From Ptiloglossa arizonensis (lineage: Eukaryota > Arthropoda > Insecta > Hymenoptera > Colletidae): DNA of 64,000 nt. The position numbers and the translations under genes were made by a program. The notes beneath the pieces were generated by a model, which had not been told where the DNA came from, made no database searches, and saw only the letters and a program-made list of their open reading frames with translations. Shown piece by piece: positions 46,991-62,479 of this stretch (within the stretch, counting starts at the first letter, position 1; each line of letters opens with the position of its first letter). The stretch lies in NCBI RefSeq assembly GCF_051014685.1, contig NW_027479680.1, positions 1 through 64,000 of the forward strand. The letters run 5' to 3'.

Positions 46991-49900
46991 TTTACGTTAT
47001 GCGTTGTACGTATACGTATACGTTATACGTTATACGTTATACGTATACGTTATACGTTATACGTTATACGTTATACGTTATACGTTATACGTTATACGTT
47101 ATACGTTATACTATACGTTATACGTTATACGTTATACGTATACGTTATACGTTATACGTTATACGTTATCGTTATACGTTATACGTTATACGTTATACGT
47201 TATACGTTATACGTTATACGTTATACGTTATACGTTATACGTTATACGTTATACGTTATACGTTATACGTTATACGTTATACGTTATACGTTATCGTTAT
47301 ACGTTATACGTTATACGTATACGTTATACGTGTATACGTTATACGTTATACGTTATACGTAATACGTCATACGTTTTACGTTATACGTTACACGTTATAC
47401 CCTTATACGTTATACGTTATACGTTATACGTTATACGTTATACGTTATACGTTTACGTTATACGTTATACTTATACGTTATACGTTATACGTTATACGTT
47501 ACACGTTCTACGTTTTTCGTTATACGTTCTTCGTTACACGTTATACGTTATACGTAATACGTTATACGTTATACGTTATACGTTGGTACGTTATACGTTA
47601 TACGTTAGACGTTATAAGTTATACGTTATACGTTATACGTCATACGTTATACGTTATGCGTCATACGTTATACGTTATACGTTATACGTTATAGGTCATA
47701 CCTTATTCGTGATACGTCATACCTTATACGTTAAACGTTCTACGTTATACGTTATACGTTATGCATTATAGGTCATACCTTATTCGTGATACGTCATAAC
47801 GTTTACGTTATATGTTCTACGTTATACGTTATACGTTATACGTTACCGTTATACGTATACGTTATACGTTATACGTTCTACGTTCTACGTTATGCGCTAT
47901 ACGTTATACGTTATACGTTATACGTTATACGTTATACGTTATACGTTAACGTTATACGTTATACGTTATACGTTATACGTTATACGATATACGTTATACG
48001 TTATACGTTATACGCTATACGTTATACGTTATACGTTATACGTTAGAGGTCGTTCCTTTATAGGTGATACGTCATACGTTATACGTTATACGTTATACGT
48101 TATACGTTATACGTTTATACGTTATACGTTATACGTTATACGTTATACGTTATACGTTATACGTTATACGTTATACGTTATACGTTTTATACGCTATACG
48201 TTATACGTTATACGTTATACGTTATACGTTATACGTTATACGTTATACGTTATACGTTATACGTTATAGGTTATACGTAATACGTTATACGTTATACGTT
48301 ATACGTTATACGTTATACGTTATACGTTATACGATAATACGTTATACGTTATACGTTATACGTTATACGTTAACGCTATACGTTATACGTTATACGTTAT
48401 ACGTTATACGTTATACGTTATTACGTATAATGTTATACGTTATACGTTATACGTTATACGTTATACGTTATACGATATACGTTATACGTTATACGTTATA
48501 CGTTATACGTTATACGTTATACGTTATACGTAATACGTTATACGTTATACGTTATACGTTGTACGTTATACGTTATACGTTATACGTTATACGTTATACG
48601 TTATACGTTATACGTTATATGTTATACGTTATACGTTATACGTTATACGTTATACGTTATACGTTATACGTTATACGTTATACGCTATACGTTATACGTT
48701 ATACGTTATACGTTATACGTTATACGTTATACGTTATACGTCATACGTCATACATTATACGTTAGACGTTATGCGTCATACGTTATACGTTATACGTTAT
48801 ACGTTATAGGTCATACCTTATTCGTGATACGTCCTACCTTATACGTTAAACGTTCTACGTTAACGTTATACGTTATGCATATAGGTCATACCTTATTCGT
48901 GATACGTCATACGTTATACGTTATATGTTCTACGTTATACGTTATACGTTATACGTTACACGTTATACGTTATACGTTATACGTTATACGTTCTACGTTC
49001 TACGTTATGCGCTATACGTTATACGTATACGTTATACGTTATACGTTATACGTTATACGTTATACGTTATACGTTATACGTTATACGTTATCGTTATACG
49101 TTATACGTTATACGTTGTACGTTATACGTTATACGTTATACGTTATACGTTATACGTTATACGTTATAGGTTATACGTAATACGTTATACGTTATACGTT
49201 ATACGTTATACGTTATACGTTATACGTTATACGATATACGTTATACGTTATACGTTATACGTTATACGTTATACGTCATACGTTATACGTTATGCGTCAT
49301 ACGTTATACGTTATATACGTTATACTTTTATAGGTCCTACCTTATTCGTGATACGTCATACTTATACGTAAACGTTCTCTACGTTATACGTTATACGTTA
49401 TGCATTATAGGTCATACCTTATTCGTGATACGTCATACGTTATACGTTATATGTTCTACGTTATACGTTATACGTTATACGTTACACGTTATACGTTATA
49501 CGTTATACGTTATACGTTCTACGTTCTACGTTATGCGCTATACGTTATACGTTATACGTTATACGTTATCGTTATACGTTATACGTTATACGTTATACGT
49601 TATACGTTATACGTATACGTATACGATATACGTTATACGTTATACGTTATACGCTATACGTTATACGTTATACGTTATACGTTAGAGGTCGTTCCTTATA
49701 GGTGATACGTCATACGTTATACGTTATACGTTATACGTTATAACGTTATACGTTATACGTTATACGTTATACGTTATACGTTATACGTTATACGTTATAC
49801 GTTATACGTTATACGTTATACGTTATACGCTATACGTTATACGTTATACGTTATACGTTATACGTTATACGTTATACGTTATACGTTATACGTTATACGT

Positions 49901-50300
49901 TATAGGTTATACGTAATACGTTATACGTTTATAGCGTTATACGTTATACGTTATACGTTATACGTTATACGATATACGTTATACGTTATACGTTATACGT
50001 TATACGTTATACTCTATAACGTTATACGTTATACGTTATACGTTATACGTTATACGTTATACGTTATACGTTATACGTTTATACGTTATACGTTATACGT
50101 TATACGTTATACGATATACGTATACGGGTTATACGTTATACGTTATACGTTATACGTTATACGTTATACGTAATACGTTTACGTTATACGTTTATACGTT
50201 GTACGTTTTACGTTATACGTTATACGTTATACGTTATACGTTATACGTTATACGTTATATGTTATACGTTATACGTTATACGTTATACGTTATACGTATA
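46340..50300. other. Indel-rich block, probable uncorrected sequence error
   Basis: Here the heptamer register breaks repeatedly by one or two bases, for example at 46,343, 46,363, 46,376, 46,407, 46,541, 47,399 (extra C), 47,583 (extra G), 48,056 (extra T), 50,013 and 50,126 (GGG). Many units lack a single T at the TT step. The same marker strings in neighbouring duplicates (about 40.9-46.3 kb and 50.5-52.3 kb) are clean. Onset and end are abrupt. This fits a stretch supported by a noisy or unpolished long read better than real mutation. Unit counts and strings inside it should not be trusted. Confidence 0.8.
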
Positions 50301-50304
50301 CGTT

Positions 50305-51345
50305 ATACGTTATACGTTATACGCTATACGTTATACGTTATACGTTATACGTTATACGTTATACGTTATACGTTATACGTCATACGTCATACATTATACG
50401 TTAGACGTTACACGTTATACGTTATACGTTATACGTTATACGTTATACGTTATACGTTATACGTTATACGTTATACGTTATACGTTATACGTTATACGTT
50501 ATACGTTATACAATATACGTTATACGTCATTCGTTATACGTTAGATGTTACACAACATAGGTTATACGTTATACGTTATACGTTATACGTTATACGTTAT
50601 ACGTTATACGTTATACGTTATACGTTATACGTTATACGTCATACGTTATACGTTATACGTTAGACGTTATAAGTTATACGTTATACGTTATACGTCATAC
50701 GTTATACGTTATGCGTCATACGTTATACGTTATACGTTATACGTTATACGTTATAGGTCATACCTTATTCGTGGTACGTCATACCTTATACGTTAAACGT
50801 TCTACGTTATACGTTATACGTTATGCGTTATAGGTCATACCTTATTCGTGATACGTCATACGTTATACGTTATACGTTCTACGTTATACGTTATACGTTA
50901 TACGTTACACGTTATACGTTATACGTTATACGTTATACGTTCTACGTTCTACGTTATACGCTATACGTTATACGTTATACGTTATACGTTATACGTTATA
51001 CGTTATACGTTATACGTTATACGTTATACGTTATACGTTATACGTTATACGTTATACGTTATACGGTATACGTTATACGTTATACGTTATACGTTATACG
51101 TTATACGTTATACGTTATACGTTATACGTTATACGTTATACGTTATACGTTATACGTTATACGTTATACGTTATACGTTATACGTTATACGTTATACGTT
51201 ATACGTTATACGTTATACGTTATACGTTATACGTTATACGTTATACGTTATACGTTATACGTTATACGTTATAGGTTATACGTAATACGTTATACGTTAT
51301 ACGTTATACGTTATACGTTATACGTTATACGTTATACGTTATACG
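50305..51345. repeat. Dispersed copy of the 31.8-32.9 kb segment
   Basis: The series CATACGTC/ACATT/TAGACG, ACAATAT, AGATGTT with the private ACACAAC unit, TAGACG/ATAAGTT, two M2 strings, paired GTTCTACG, ATACGGT and ATAGGTT matches 31,900-32,890 (offset 18,468 over the shared core) and 36,125-37,115 (offset 14,243). One difference seen is GTGGTACG near 50,773 where the others have GTGATACG. The clean part begins after the indel-rich block, so the left edge of homology may lie within that block. Confidence 0.85.
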
Positions 51346-51703
51346 ATATACGTTATACGTTATACGTTATACGTTATACGTTATACGTTATACGTTATAC
51401 GTTATACGTTATACGTTATACGTTATACGTTATACGTTATACGTTATACGTTATACGTTATACGTTATACGTTATACGTTATACGTTATACGTTATACGT
51501 TATACGTTATACGTTATACGTTATACGTTATACGTTATACGTTATACGTTATACGTTATACGTTATACGTTATACGTTATACGTTATACGTTATACGTTA
51601 TACGTTATACGTTATACGTTATACGTTATACGTTATACGTTATACGTTATACGTTATACGTTATACGTTATACGTTATACGTTATACGTTATACGTTATA
51701 CGT
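51346..51703. repeat. Long pure canonical run (about 50 units)
   Basis: After the GATATACG string at 51,345 every unit is canonical ATACGTT until ATACGTA near 51,703. This is among the longest uninterrupted stretches in the window; another of about 315 bases lies at roughly 52,330-52,642. Confidence 0.85.
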
Positions 51704-52786
51704 AATACGTCATACGTTTTACGTTATACGTTACACGTTATACCTTATACGTTATACGTTATACGTTATACGTTATACGTTATACGTTATACGTTATACG
51801 TTATACGTTATACGTTATACGTTATACGTTACACGTTCTACGTTTTTCGTTATACGTTCTTCGTTACACGTTATACGTTATACGTTATACGTTATACGTT
51901 ATACGTTATACGTTATACGTCATACGTTATACGTTATACGTTAGACGTTATAAGTTATACGTTATACGTTATACGTCATACGTTATACGTTATGCGTCAT
52001 ACGTTATACGTTATACGTTATACGTTATAGGTCATACCTTATTCGTGATACGTCATACCTTATACGTTAAACGTTCTACGTTCTACGTTATACGTTATGC
52101 ATTATAGGTCATACCTTATTCGTGATACGTCATACGTTATACGTTATACGTTCTACGTTATACGTTATACGTTATACGTTACACGTTATACGTTATACGT
52201 TATACGTTATACGTTCTACGTTCTACGTTATGCGCTATACGTTATACGTTATACGTTATACGTTATACGTTATACGTTATACGTTATACGTTATACGTTA
52301 GAGGTCGTTCCTTATAGGTGATACGTCATACGTTATACGTTATACGTTATACGTTATACGTTATACGTTATACGTTATACGTTATACGTTATACGTTATA
52401 CGTTATACGTTATACGTTATACGTTATACGTTATACGTTATACGTTATACGTTATACGTTATACGTTATACGTTATACGTTATACGTTATACGTTATACG
52501 TTATACGTTATACGTTATACGTTATACGTTATACGTTATACGTTATACGTTATACGTTATACGTTATACGTTATACGTTATACGTTATACGTTATACGTT
52601 ATACGTTATACGTTATACGTTATACGTTATACGTTATACGTTATAGGTTATACGTAATACGTTATACGTTATACGTTATACGTTATACGTTATACGTTAT
52701 ACGTTATACGTTATACGTTATACGTTATACGTTATACGTTATACGTTATACGTTATACGTTATACGTTATACGTTATACGTTATAC

Positions 52787-53505
52787 GTCATACGTTATAC
52801 GTTATACGTTAGACGTTATAAGATATACGTTATACGTTATACGTCATACGTTATACGTTATGCGTCATACGTTATACGTTATACGTTATACGTTATACGT
52901 TATAGGTCATACCTTATTCGTGATACGTCATACCTTATACGTTAAACGTTCTACGTTATACGTTATACGTTATGCGTTATAGGTCATACCTTATTCGTGA
53001 TACGTCATACGTTATACGTTATACGTTCTACGTTATACGTTATACGTTATACGTTACACGTTATACGTTATACGTTATACGTTATACGTTCTACGTTCTA
53101 CGTTATACGCTATACGTTATACGTTATACGTTATACGTTATACGTTATACGTTATACGTTATACGTTATACGTTATACGTTATACGTTATACGTTATACG
53201 TTATACGTTATACGGTATACGTTATACGTTATACGTTATACGTTATACGTTATACGTTATACGTTATACGTTATACGTTATACGTTATACGTTATACGTT
53301 ATACGTTATACGTTATACGTTATACGTTATACGTTATACGTTATACGTTATACGTTATACGTTATACGTTATACGTTATACGTTATACGTTATACGTTAT
53401 ACGTTATACGTTATACGTTATACGTTATACGTTATACGTAATACGTTATACGTTATACGTTATACGTTATACGTTATACGTTATACGTTATACGTTATAC
53501 GATAT
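52787..53505. repeat. Second copy of the 50.64-51.35 kb segment (offset 2,149-2,156)
   Basis: Markers from the ATACGTC unit at 50,638 (52,787 here) through paired GTTCTACG, ATACGGT and GATATACG (51,345 and 53,501) are shared. A one-unit gain changes the offset from 2,149 to 2,156. This copy lacks the ATAGGTT unit before ATACGTA at 53,439 and has GATATACG near 52,815 in place of the usual ATAAGTT continuation. Confidence 0.85.
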
Positions 53506-53799
53506 ACGTTATACGTTATACGTTATACGTTATACGTTATACGTTATACGTTATACGTTATACGTTATACGTTATACGTTATACGTTATACGTTATACGT
53601 TATACGTTATACGTTATACGTTATACGTTATACGTTATACGTTATACGTTATACGTTATACCTTATACGTTATACGTTATACGTTATACGTTATACGATA
53701 TACGTTATACGTTATACGTTATACGTTATACGTTATACGTTATACGTTATACGTTATACGTTATACGTTATACGTTATACGTTATACGTTATACGTTAT

Positions 53800-55230
53800 A
53801 CGTTATACGTTATACGTTATACGTTATACGTTATACGTTATACGTAATACGTTATACGTTAGAGGTCGTTCCTTATAGGTGATACGTCATACGTTATACG
53901 TTATACGTTATACGTTATACGTTATACGTTATACGTTATACGTTATACGTTATACGTTATACGTTATACGTTATACGTTATACGTTATACGTTATACGAT
54001 ATACGTTATACGTTATACGTTATACGTTATACGTTATACGTTATACGTTATACGTAATACGTTATACGTTATACGTTATACGTTCTACGTTCTACGTTAT
54101 ACGCTATACGTTATACGTTATACGTTATACGTTATACGTTATACGTTATACGTTATACGTTATACGTTATACGTTATATCGTTTATACGTTATACGTAAT
54201 ACGTTATACGTTATACGTTATACGTTATAGGTCATACCTTATTCGTGATACGTCATACGTTATACATTATACGTTCTACGTTATACGTTATACGTTATAC
54301 GTTATATGTTACACGTTATACGTTATACCTTATACGTTATACGTTATACGTTATGCGTCACACGTTATACGTTATACGTTATACGTTATAGGTCATACCT
54401 TATTCCTGATACGTCATACGTTATACGTTATGCGTTATAGGTCATACCTTATTCGTGATACGTCATACGTTATACGTTATACGTTATACGTTATACGTTA
54501 TACGTTATACGTTATACGTTATACGTTATACGTTATACGTTGTACGTTATACGTTATACCTTATACGTTATACGTTATACGTTATGCGTCACACGTTATA
54601 CGTTATACGTTATACGTTATAGGTCATACCTTATTCCTGATACGTCATACGTTATACGTTATGCGTTATAGGTCATACCTTATTCGTGATACGTCATACG
54701 TTATACGTTATACGTTCTACGTTATACGTTATACGTTATACGTTACACGTTATACGTTATACGTTATACGTTATACGTTCTACGTTCTACGTTATACGCT
54801 ATACGTTATACGTTATACGTTATACGTTATACGTTATACGTTATACGTTATACGTTATACGTTATACGTTATACGTTATACGTTATACGTTATACGTTAT
54901 ACGTTATACGTTATATCGTTTATACGTTAAACGTAATACGTTATACGTTATACGTTATACGTTATAGGTCATACCTTATTCGTGATACGTCATACGTTAC
55001 ACGTTATAGGTTATACGTTATACGTTATGCGTTATACGTTATGCGTTGTACGTTATACGTTATACGTTATACGTTATACGTTATACGTTATACGTTATAC
55101 GTTATACGTTATACGTTATACGTTATACGTTATACGTTATACGTTATACGTTATACGTTATACGTTATACGTCATACGTTATACGTTATACGTTATACGT
55201 TATACGTTATACGTTATACGTTATACGTTA
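53800..55230. repeat. Copy 1 of about 1.4-kb segment repeated at offset 1.78-1.79 kb
   Basis: It begins near the ATACGTA/M1 string (53,844/53,861) and runs through the K block, two ATTCCTG-type M2 strings and the paired ATGCGTT strings to the ATACGTC unit near 55,170. Offsets to copy 2 are 1,782 at M1, 1,789 at 54,686 and 1,791 at 54,982. Confidence 0.85.
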
Positions 55231-55589
55231 TACGTTATACGTTATACGTTATACGTTATACGTTATACGTTATACGTTATACGTTATACGATATACGTTA
55301 TACGTTATACGTTATACGTTATACGTTATACCTTATACGTTATACGTTATACGTTATGCGTCACACGTTATACGTTATACGTTATACGTTATAGGTCATA
55401 CCTTATTCCTGATACGTCATACGTTATACGTTATGCGTTATAGGTCATACCTTATTCGTGATACGTCATACGTTATACGTTATACGTTATACGTTATACG
55501 TTATACGTTATACGTTATACGTTATACGATATACGTTATACGTTATACGTTATACGTTATACGTTATACGTTATACGTTATACGTTATA

Positions 55590-57020
55590 CGTTATACGTT
55601 ATACGTTATACGTTATACGTTATACGTAATACGTTATACGTTAGAGGTCGTTCCTTATAGGTGATACGTCATACGTTATACGTTATACGTTATACGTTAT
55701 ACGTTATACGTTATACGTTATACGTTATACGTTATACGTTATACGTTATACGTTATACGTTATACGTTATACGTTATACGATATACGTTATACGTTATAC
55801 GTTATACGTTATACGTTATACGTTATACGTTATACGTAATACGTTATACGTTATACGTTATACGTTCTACGTTCTACGTTATACGCTATACGTTATACGT
55901 TATACGTTATACGTTATACGTTATACGTTATACGTTATACGTTATACGTTATACGTTATACGTTATATCGTTTATACGTTATACGTAATACGTTATACGT
56001 TATACGTTATACGTTATAGGTCATACCTTATTCGTGATACGTCATACGTTATACATTATACGTTCTACGTTATACGTTATACGTTATACGTTATATGTTA
56101 CACGTTATACGTTATACCTTATACGTTATACGTTATACGTTATGCGTCACACGTTATACGTTATACGTTATACGTTATAGGTCATACCTTATTCCTGATA
56201 CGTCATACGTTATACGTTATGCGTTATAGGTCATACCTTATTCGTGATACGTCATACGTTATACGTTATACGTTATACGTTATACGTTATACGTTATACG
56301 TTATACGTTATACGTTATACGTTATACGTTGTACGTTATACGTTATACCTTATACGTTATACGTTATACGTTATGCGTCACACGTTATACGTTATACGTT
56401 ATACGTTATAGGTCATACCTTATTCCTGATACATCATACGTTATACGTTATGCGTTATAGGTCATACCTTATTCGTGATACGTCATACGTTATACGTTAT
56501 ACGTTCTACGTTATACGTTATACGTTATACGTTACACGTTATACGTTATACGTTATACGTTATACGTTCTACGTTCTACGTTATACGCTATACGTTATAC
56601 GTTATACGTTATACGTTATACGTTATACGTTATACGTTATACGTTATACGTTATACGTTATATCGTTTATACGTTATACGTTATACGTTATACGTTATAC
56701 GTTATATCGTTTATACGTTATACGTAATACGTTATACGTTATACGTTATACGTTATAGGTCATACCTTATTCGTGATACGTCATACGTTACACGTTATAG
56801 GTTATACGTTATACGTTATGCGTTATACGTTATGCGTTGTACGTTATACGTTATACGTTATACGTTATACGTTATACGTTATACGTTATACGTTATACGT
56901 TATACGTTATACGTTATACGTTATACGTTATACGTTATACGTTATACGTTATACGTTATACGTCATACGTTATACGTTATACGTTATACGTTATACGTTA
57001 TACGTTATACGTTATACGTT
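55590..57020. repeat. Copy 2 of about 1.4-kb segment repeated at offset 1.78-1.79 kb
   Basis: Partner of 53,800-55,230, with M1 at 55,643. It has an ACATC unit near 56,432 where copy 1 has ACGTC, and an additional ATATCGTTT string near 56,660. The spacer between copies (about 55,230-55,590) is the same satellite with one M2 pair. Confidence 0.85.
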
Positions 57021-59539
57021 ATACGTTATACGTTATACGTTATACGTTATACGTTATACGTTATACGTTATACGTTATACGTTATACGTTATACGTTATA
57101 CGTTATACGTTATACGTTATACGTTATACGTTATACGTTATACGTTATACGTTACACGTTCTACGTTTTTCGTTATACGTTCTTCGTTACACGTTATACG
57201 TTATACGTTATACGTTATACGTTATACGTTATACGTCATACGTTATACGTTATACGTTAGACGTTATAAGTTATACGTTATACGTTATACGTCATACGTT
57301 ATACGTTATGCGTCATACGTTATACGTTATACGTTATACGTTATACGTTATACGTTATACGTTATACGTTATACGTTATACGTTATACGTTATACGTTAT
57401 ACGTTATACGTTATACGTTATACGTTATACGTTATACGTTATACGTTATACGTTACACGTTCTACGTTTTTCGTTATACGTTATACGTTATACGTTATAC
57501 GTTATACGCTATACGTTATACGTTATACGTTATACGTTATACGTTATACGTTATACGTTATACGTTATACGTTATACGTTATACGTTATACGTTATACGT
57601 TATACGATATACGTTATACGTTATACGTTATACGTTATACGTTATACGCTATACGTTATACGTAATACGTTATACGTTATACGTTATACGTTGTACGTTA
57701 TACGTTATACGTTATACGTTATACGTTATACGTTATACGTTATACGTTATACGTTTTACGTTATACGTTAAATCGTTTATACGTTATACGTAATACGTTA
57801 TACGTTATACGTTATACGTTATAGGTCATACCTTATTCGTGATACGTCATACGTTATACATTATACGTTCTACGTTATACGTTATACGTTATATGTTACA
57901 CGTTATACGTTATACGTTACACGTTATACGTTATACGTTATACGTTATACGTTATACGTTATACGTTATACGTTATACGTTATACGTTATACGTTATACG
58001 TTATACGTTATACGTTATACGTTATACGTTATACGTTATACGTCATACGTTATACGTTATACGTTATACGTTATACGTTATACGTTATACGTTATACGTT
58101 ATACGTTATACGTTATACGTTATACGATATACGTTATACGTTATACGTTATACGTTACACGTTATACGTTATACGTTACACGTTATACGTTATACGTTAT
58201 ACGTTATACGTTATACGTTATACGTTATACGTTATACGTTATACGTTATACGTTATACGTTATACGTTATACGTTATACGTTATACGTTATACGTTATAC
58301 GTTATACGTTATACGTTATACGTTATACGTTATACGTTATACGTTATACGTTATACGTTATACGTTATACGTTATAGGTCATACCTTATTCCTGATACGT
58401 CATACGTTATACGTTATGCGTTATAGGTCATACCTTATTCGTGATACGTCATACGTTATACGTTATACGTTCTACGTTATACGTTATACGTTATACGTTA
58501 CACGTTATACGTTATACGTTATACGTTATACGTTCTACGTTCTACGTTATACGCTATACGTTATACGTTATACGTTATACGTTATACGTTATACGTTATA
58601 CGTTATACGTTATACGTTATACGTTATACGTTAGACGTTATACGTTATGCGCTATACGTTATACGTTATACGTTATACGTTATACGTTATACGTTATACG
58701 TTATACGTTATACGTTATGCGCTATACGTTATACGTTATACGTTATACGTTATACGTTATACGTTATACGTTATATGTTATACGTTATACGTCATACGTT
58801 ATACATTATACGTTCTACGTTATACGTTATACGTTATATGTTACACGTTATACGTTATACTTTACACGTTATACGTTATACGTTATACGTTATACGTTAT
58901 ACGTTATACGTTATACGTTATACGTTATACGTTATACGTTATACGTTATACGTTATACGTTATACGTTATACGTTATACGTTATACGTTATACGTCATAC
59001 GTTATACGTTATACGTTATACGTTATACGTTATACGTTATACGTTATACGTTATACGTTATACGTTATACGTTATACGTTATACGTTATACGTTATACGT
59101 TATACGTTATACGTTATACGTTATACGTTATACGTTATACGTTATACGTTATACGTTATACGTTATACGTTATACGTTATACGTTATACGTTATACGTTA
59201 TACGTTATACGTAATACGTCATACGTTTTACGTTATACGTTACACGTTATACCTTATACGTTATACGTTATACGTTATACGTTATACGTTATACGTTATA
59301 CGTTATACGTTATATGTTACACGTTATACGTTATACGTTACACGTTATACGTTATACGTTATACGTTATACGTTATACGTTATACGTTATACGTTATACG
59401 TTATACGTTATACGTTATACGTTATACGTTATACGCTATACGTTATACGTTATACGTTATACGTTATACGTTATACGTTACACGTTATACGTTATACGTT
59501 ATACGTTATACGTTATACGTTATACGTTATACGTTATAC

Positions 59540-61150
59540 GTTATACGTTATACGTCATACGTTATACGTTATACGTTAGACGTTATAAGTTATACGTTAT
59601 ACGTTATACGTCATACGTTATACGTTATGCGTCATACGTTATACGTTATACGTTATACGTTATAGGTCATACCTTATTCGTGATACGTCATACCTTATAC
59701 GTTAAACGTTCTACGTTATACGTTATACGATATGCATTATAGGTCATACCTTATTCGTGATACGTCATACGTTATACGTTATACGTTCTACGTTATACGT
59801 TATACGTTATACGTTACACGTTATACGTTATACGTTATACGTTATACGTTCTACGTTCTACGTTATGCGCTATACGTTATACGTTATACGTTATACGTTA
59901 TACGTTATACGTTATACGTTATACGTTATACGTTATACGTTATACGTTATACGTTATACGTTATACGATATACGTTATACGTTATACGTTATACGTTATA
60001 CGTTATACGTTATACGTTATACGTTAGAGGTCGTTCCTTATAGGTGATACGTCATACGTTATACGTTATACGTTATACGTTATACGTTATACGTTATACG
60101 TTATACGTTATACGTTATACGTTATACGTTATACGTTATACGTTATACGTTATACGTTATACGTTATACGTTATACGCTATACGTTATACGTTATACGTT
60201 ATACGTTATACGTTATACGTTATACGTTATACGTTATACGTTATACGTTATACGTTATAGGTTATACGTAATACGTTATACGTTATACGTTATACGTTAT
60301 ACGTTATACGTTATACGTTATACGATATACGTTATACGTTATACGTTATACGTTATACGTTATACGTTATACGTTATACGTTATACGTTATACGTTATAC
60401 GTTATACGTTATACGTTATACGTTATACGTTATACGTTATACGTTATACGTTATACGTTATACGTTATACGATATACGTTATACGTTATACGTTATACGT
60501 TATACGTTATACGTTATACGTTATACGTAATACGTTATACGTTATACGTTATACGTTGTACGTTATACGTTATACGTTATACGTTATACGTTATACGTTA
60601 TACGTTATACGTTATACGTTTTACGTTATACGTTAAATCGTTTATACGTTATACGTAATACGTTATACGTTATACGTTATACGTTATAGGTCATACCTTA
60701 TTCGTGATACGTCATACGTTATACATTATACGTTCTACGTTATACGTTATACGTTATATGTTACACGTTATACGTTATACGTTACACGTTATACGTTATA
60801 CGTTATACGTTATACGTTATACGTTATACGTTATACGTTATACGTTATACGTTATACGTTATACGTTATACTTTATACGTTATACGTTATACGTTATACG
60901 TTATACGTTATACGTCATACGTTATACGTTATACGTTATACGTTATACGTTATACGTTATACGTTATACGTTATACGTTATACGTTATACGTTATACGTT
61001 AGACGTTATACGTTATACGTTATACGTTATACGTTATACGTTGTACGTTATACGTTATACCTTATACGCTATACGTTATACGTTATGCGTCACACGTTAT
61101 ACGTTATACGTTATACGTTATAGGTCATACCTTATTCCTGATACGTCATA
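59540..61150. repeat. Copy 1 of about 2.85-kb higher-order repeat at the right end
   Basis: The order TAGACG/ATAAGTT, M2, AAACGTT/GTTCTACG, M2, M1 (60,026), ATAGGTT, AAATCGTTT, K block (60,688) and the ATACCTT/ATACGCT string near 61,060 recurs from about 62,480. Offsets vary from 2,841 to 2,932 with unit gains and losses. Confidence 0.8.
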
Positions 61151-62479
61151 CGTTATACGTTATACGTTATACGTTATACGTTATACGTTATACGTTATAC
61201 GTTATACGTTATACGTTATACGTTATAAGTTATACGTTATATCGTTTATACGTTATACGTAATACGTTATACGTTATACGTTATACGTTATAGGACATAC
61301 CTTATTCGTGATACGTCATACGTTATACATTATACGTTCTACGTTATACGTTATACGTTATATGTTACACGTTATACGTTATACGTTACACGTTATACGT
61401 TATACGTTATAGGTTATACGTTATACGTTATACGTTATACGTTATACGTTATACGTTATACGTTATACGTTATACGTTATACGTTATACGTTATACGTTA
61501 TACGTTATACGTTATACGTTATACGTTATACGTTATACGTTATACGTTATACGTTATACGTTATACGTTATACGTTATACGTTATACGTTATATCGTTTA
61601 TAGGTTATACGTAATACGTTATACGTTATACGTTATACGTTATAGGTCATACCTTATTCGTGATACGTCATACGTTACACGTTATAAGTTATACGTTATA
61701 CGTTATGCGTTATACGTTATGCGTTGTACGTTATACGTTATACGTTATACGTTATACGTTATACGTTATACGTTATACGTTATACGTTATACGTTATACG
61801 TTATACGTTATACGTTATACGTCATACGTTATACGTTATACGTTATACGTTATACGTTATACGTTATACGTTATACGTTATACGTTATACGTTATACGTT
61901 GTACGTTATACGTTATACCTTATACGTTATACGTTATACGTTATGCGTCATACGTTATACGTTATACGTTATACGTTATAGGTCATACCTTATTCCTGAT
62001 ACGTCATACGTTATACGTTATACGTTATACGTTATACGTTATAAGTTATACGTTATACGTTATACGTTATACGTTATACGTTATACGTTATACGTTATAC
62101 GTTATACGTTATACGTTATACGTTATACGTTATACGTTATACGTCATTCGTTATACGTTATACGTTATACGTTATACGTCATTCGTTATACGTTAAACGT
62201 TACACAATATAGGTTATAGGTTATACGTTATACGTTATACGTTATACGTTATACGTTATATGTTATACGTTATACGTTATACGTTATACGTTATACGTTA
62301 TACGTTATACGTTATACGTTATACGCTATACGTTATACGTTATACGTTATACGTTATACGTTATACGTTATACGTTATACGTCATACGTCATACATTATA
62401 CGTTATACGTTATACGTTATACGATATACGTTATACGTTATACGTTATACGTTATACGTTATACGTTATACGTTATACG

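Larger units (their letters stand above)
38440..60055. repeat. Recurrent H block ending in M1 (about 0.6-0.8 kb)
   Basis: A long ordered block with ATACGTC, TTACGTT, TACACG, ATACCTT, later GTTCTACG with a T-rich or TTGCG unit and GTTCTTCG, then TAGACG/ATAAGTT, ATGCGTC, M2, AAACGTT/GTTCTACG, ATGCATT, M2, paired GTTCTACG, ATGCGCT or ATGAGCT, and M1. Copies lie near 38,450-39,159, 41,340-42,054, 45,000-45,698, 47,360-48,075, 51,703-52,329 and 59,214-60,055. A partial copy lies at about 48,770-49,713, and related shorter blocks at 10,000, 11,750 and 13,350. It is the most information-rich higher-order unit in R2. Confidence 0.8.
387..62217. repeat. Marker M3: AGATGTT/AGACGTT, ACACAAT, ATAGGTT string family
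   Basis: This L-type string occurs from about 387 through 9,830, in nested L segments up to about 13,180, across 16.3-22.7 kb, and as rare relics in R2. AGATGTT creates an ATG and hence many spurious ORF starts. A private ACACAAC variant marks the copies near 32,077, 36,302 and 50,545, showing that these three share a recent ancestor. A copy near 62,190 has AAACGTT in first place. Confidence 0.9.

Noticed and set aside
46340..50300. Decayed older satellite or a distinct subfamily
   Set aside because: Markers are the same as in neighbouring duplicates, and changes are mostly single-base indels with sharp borders, which fits read error better. It is kept as a finding because reads could overturn this.
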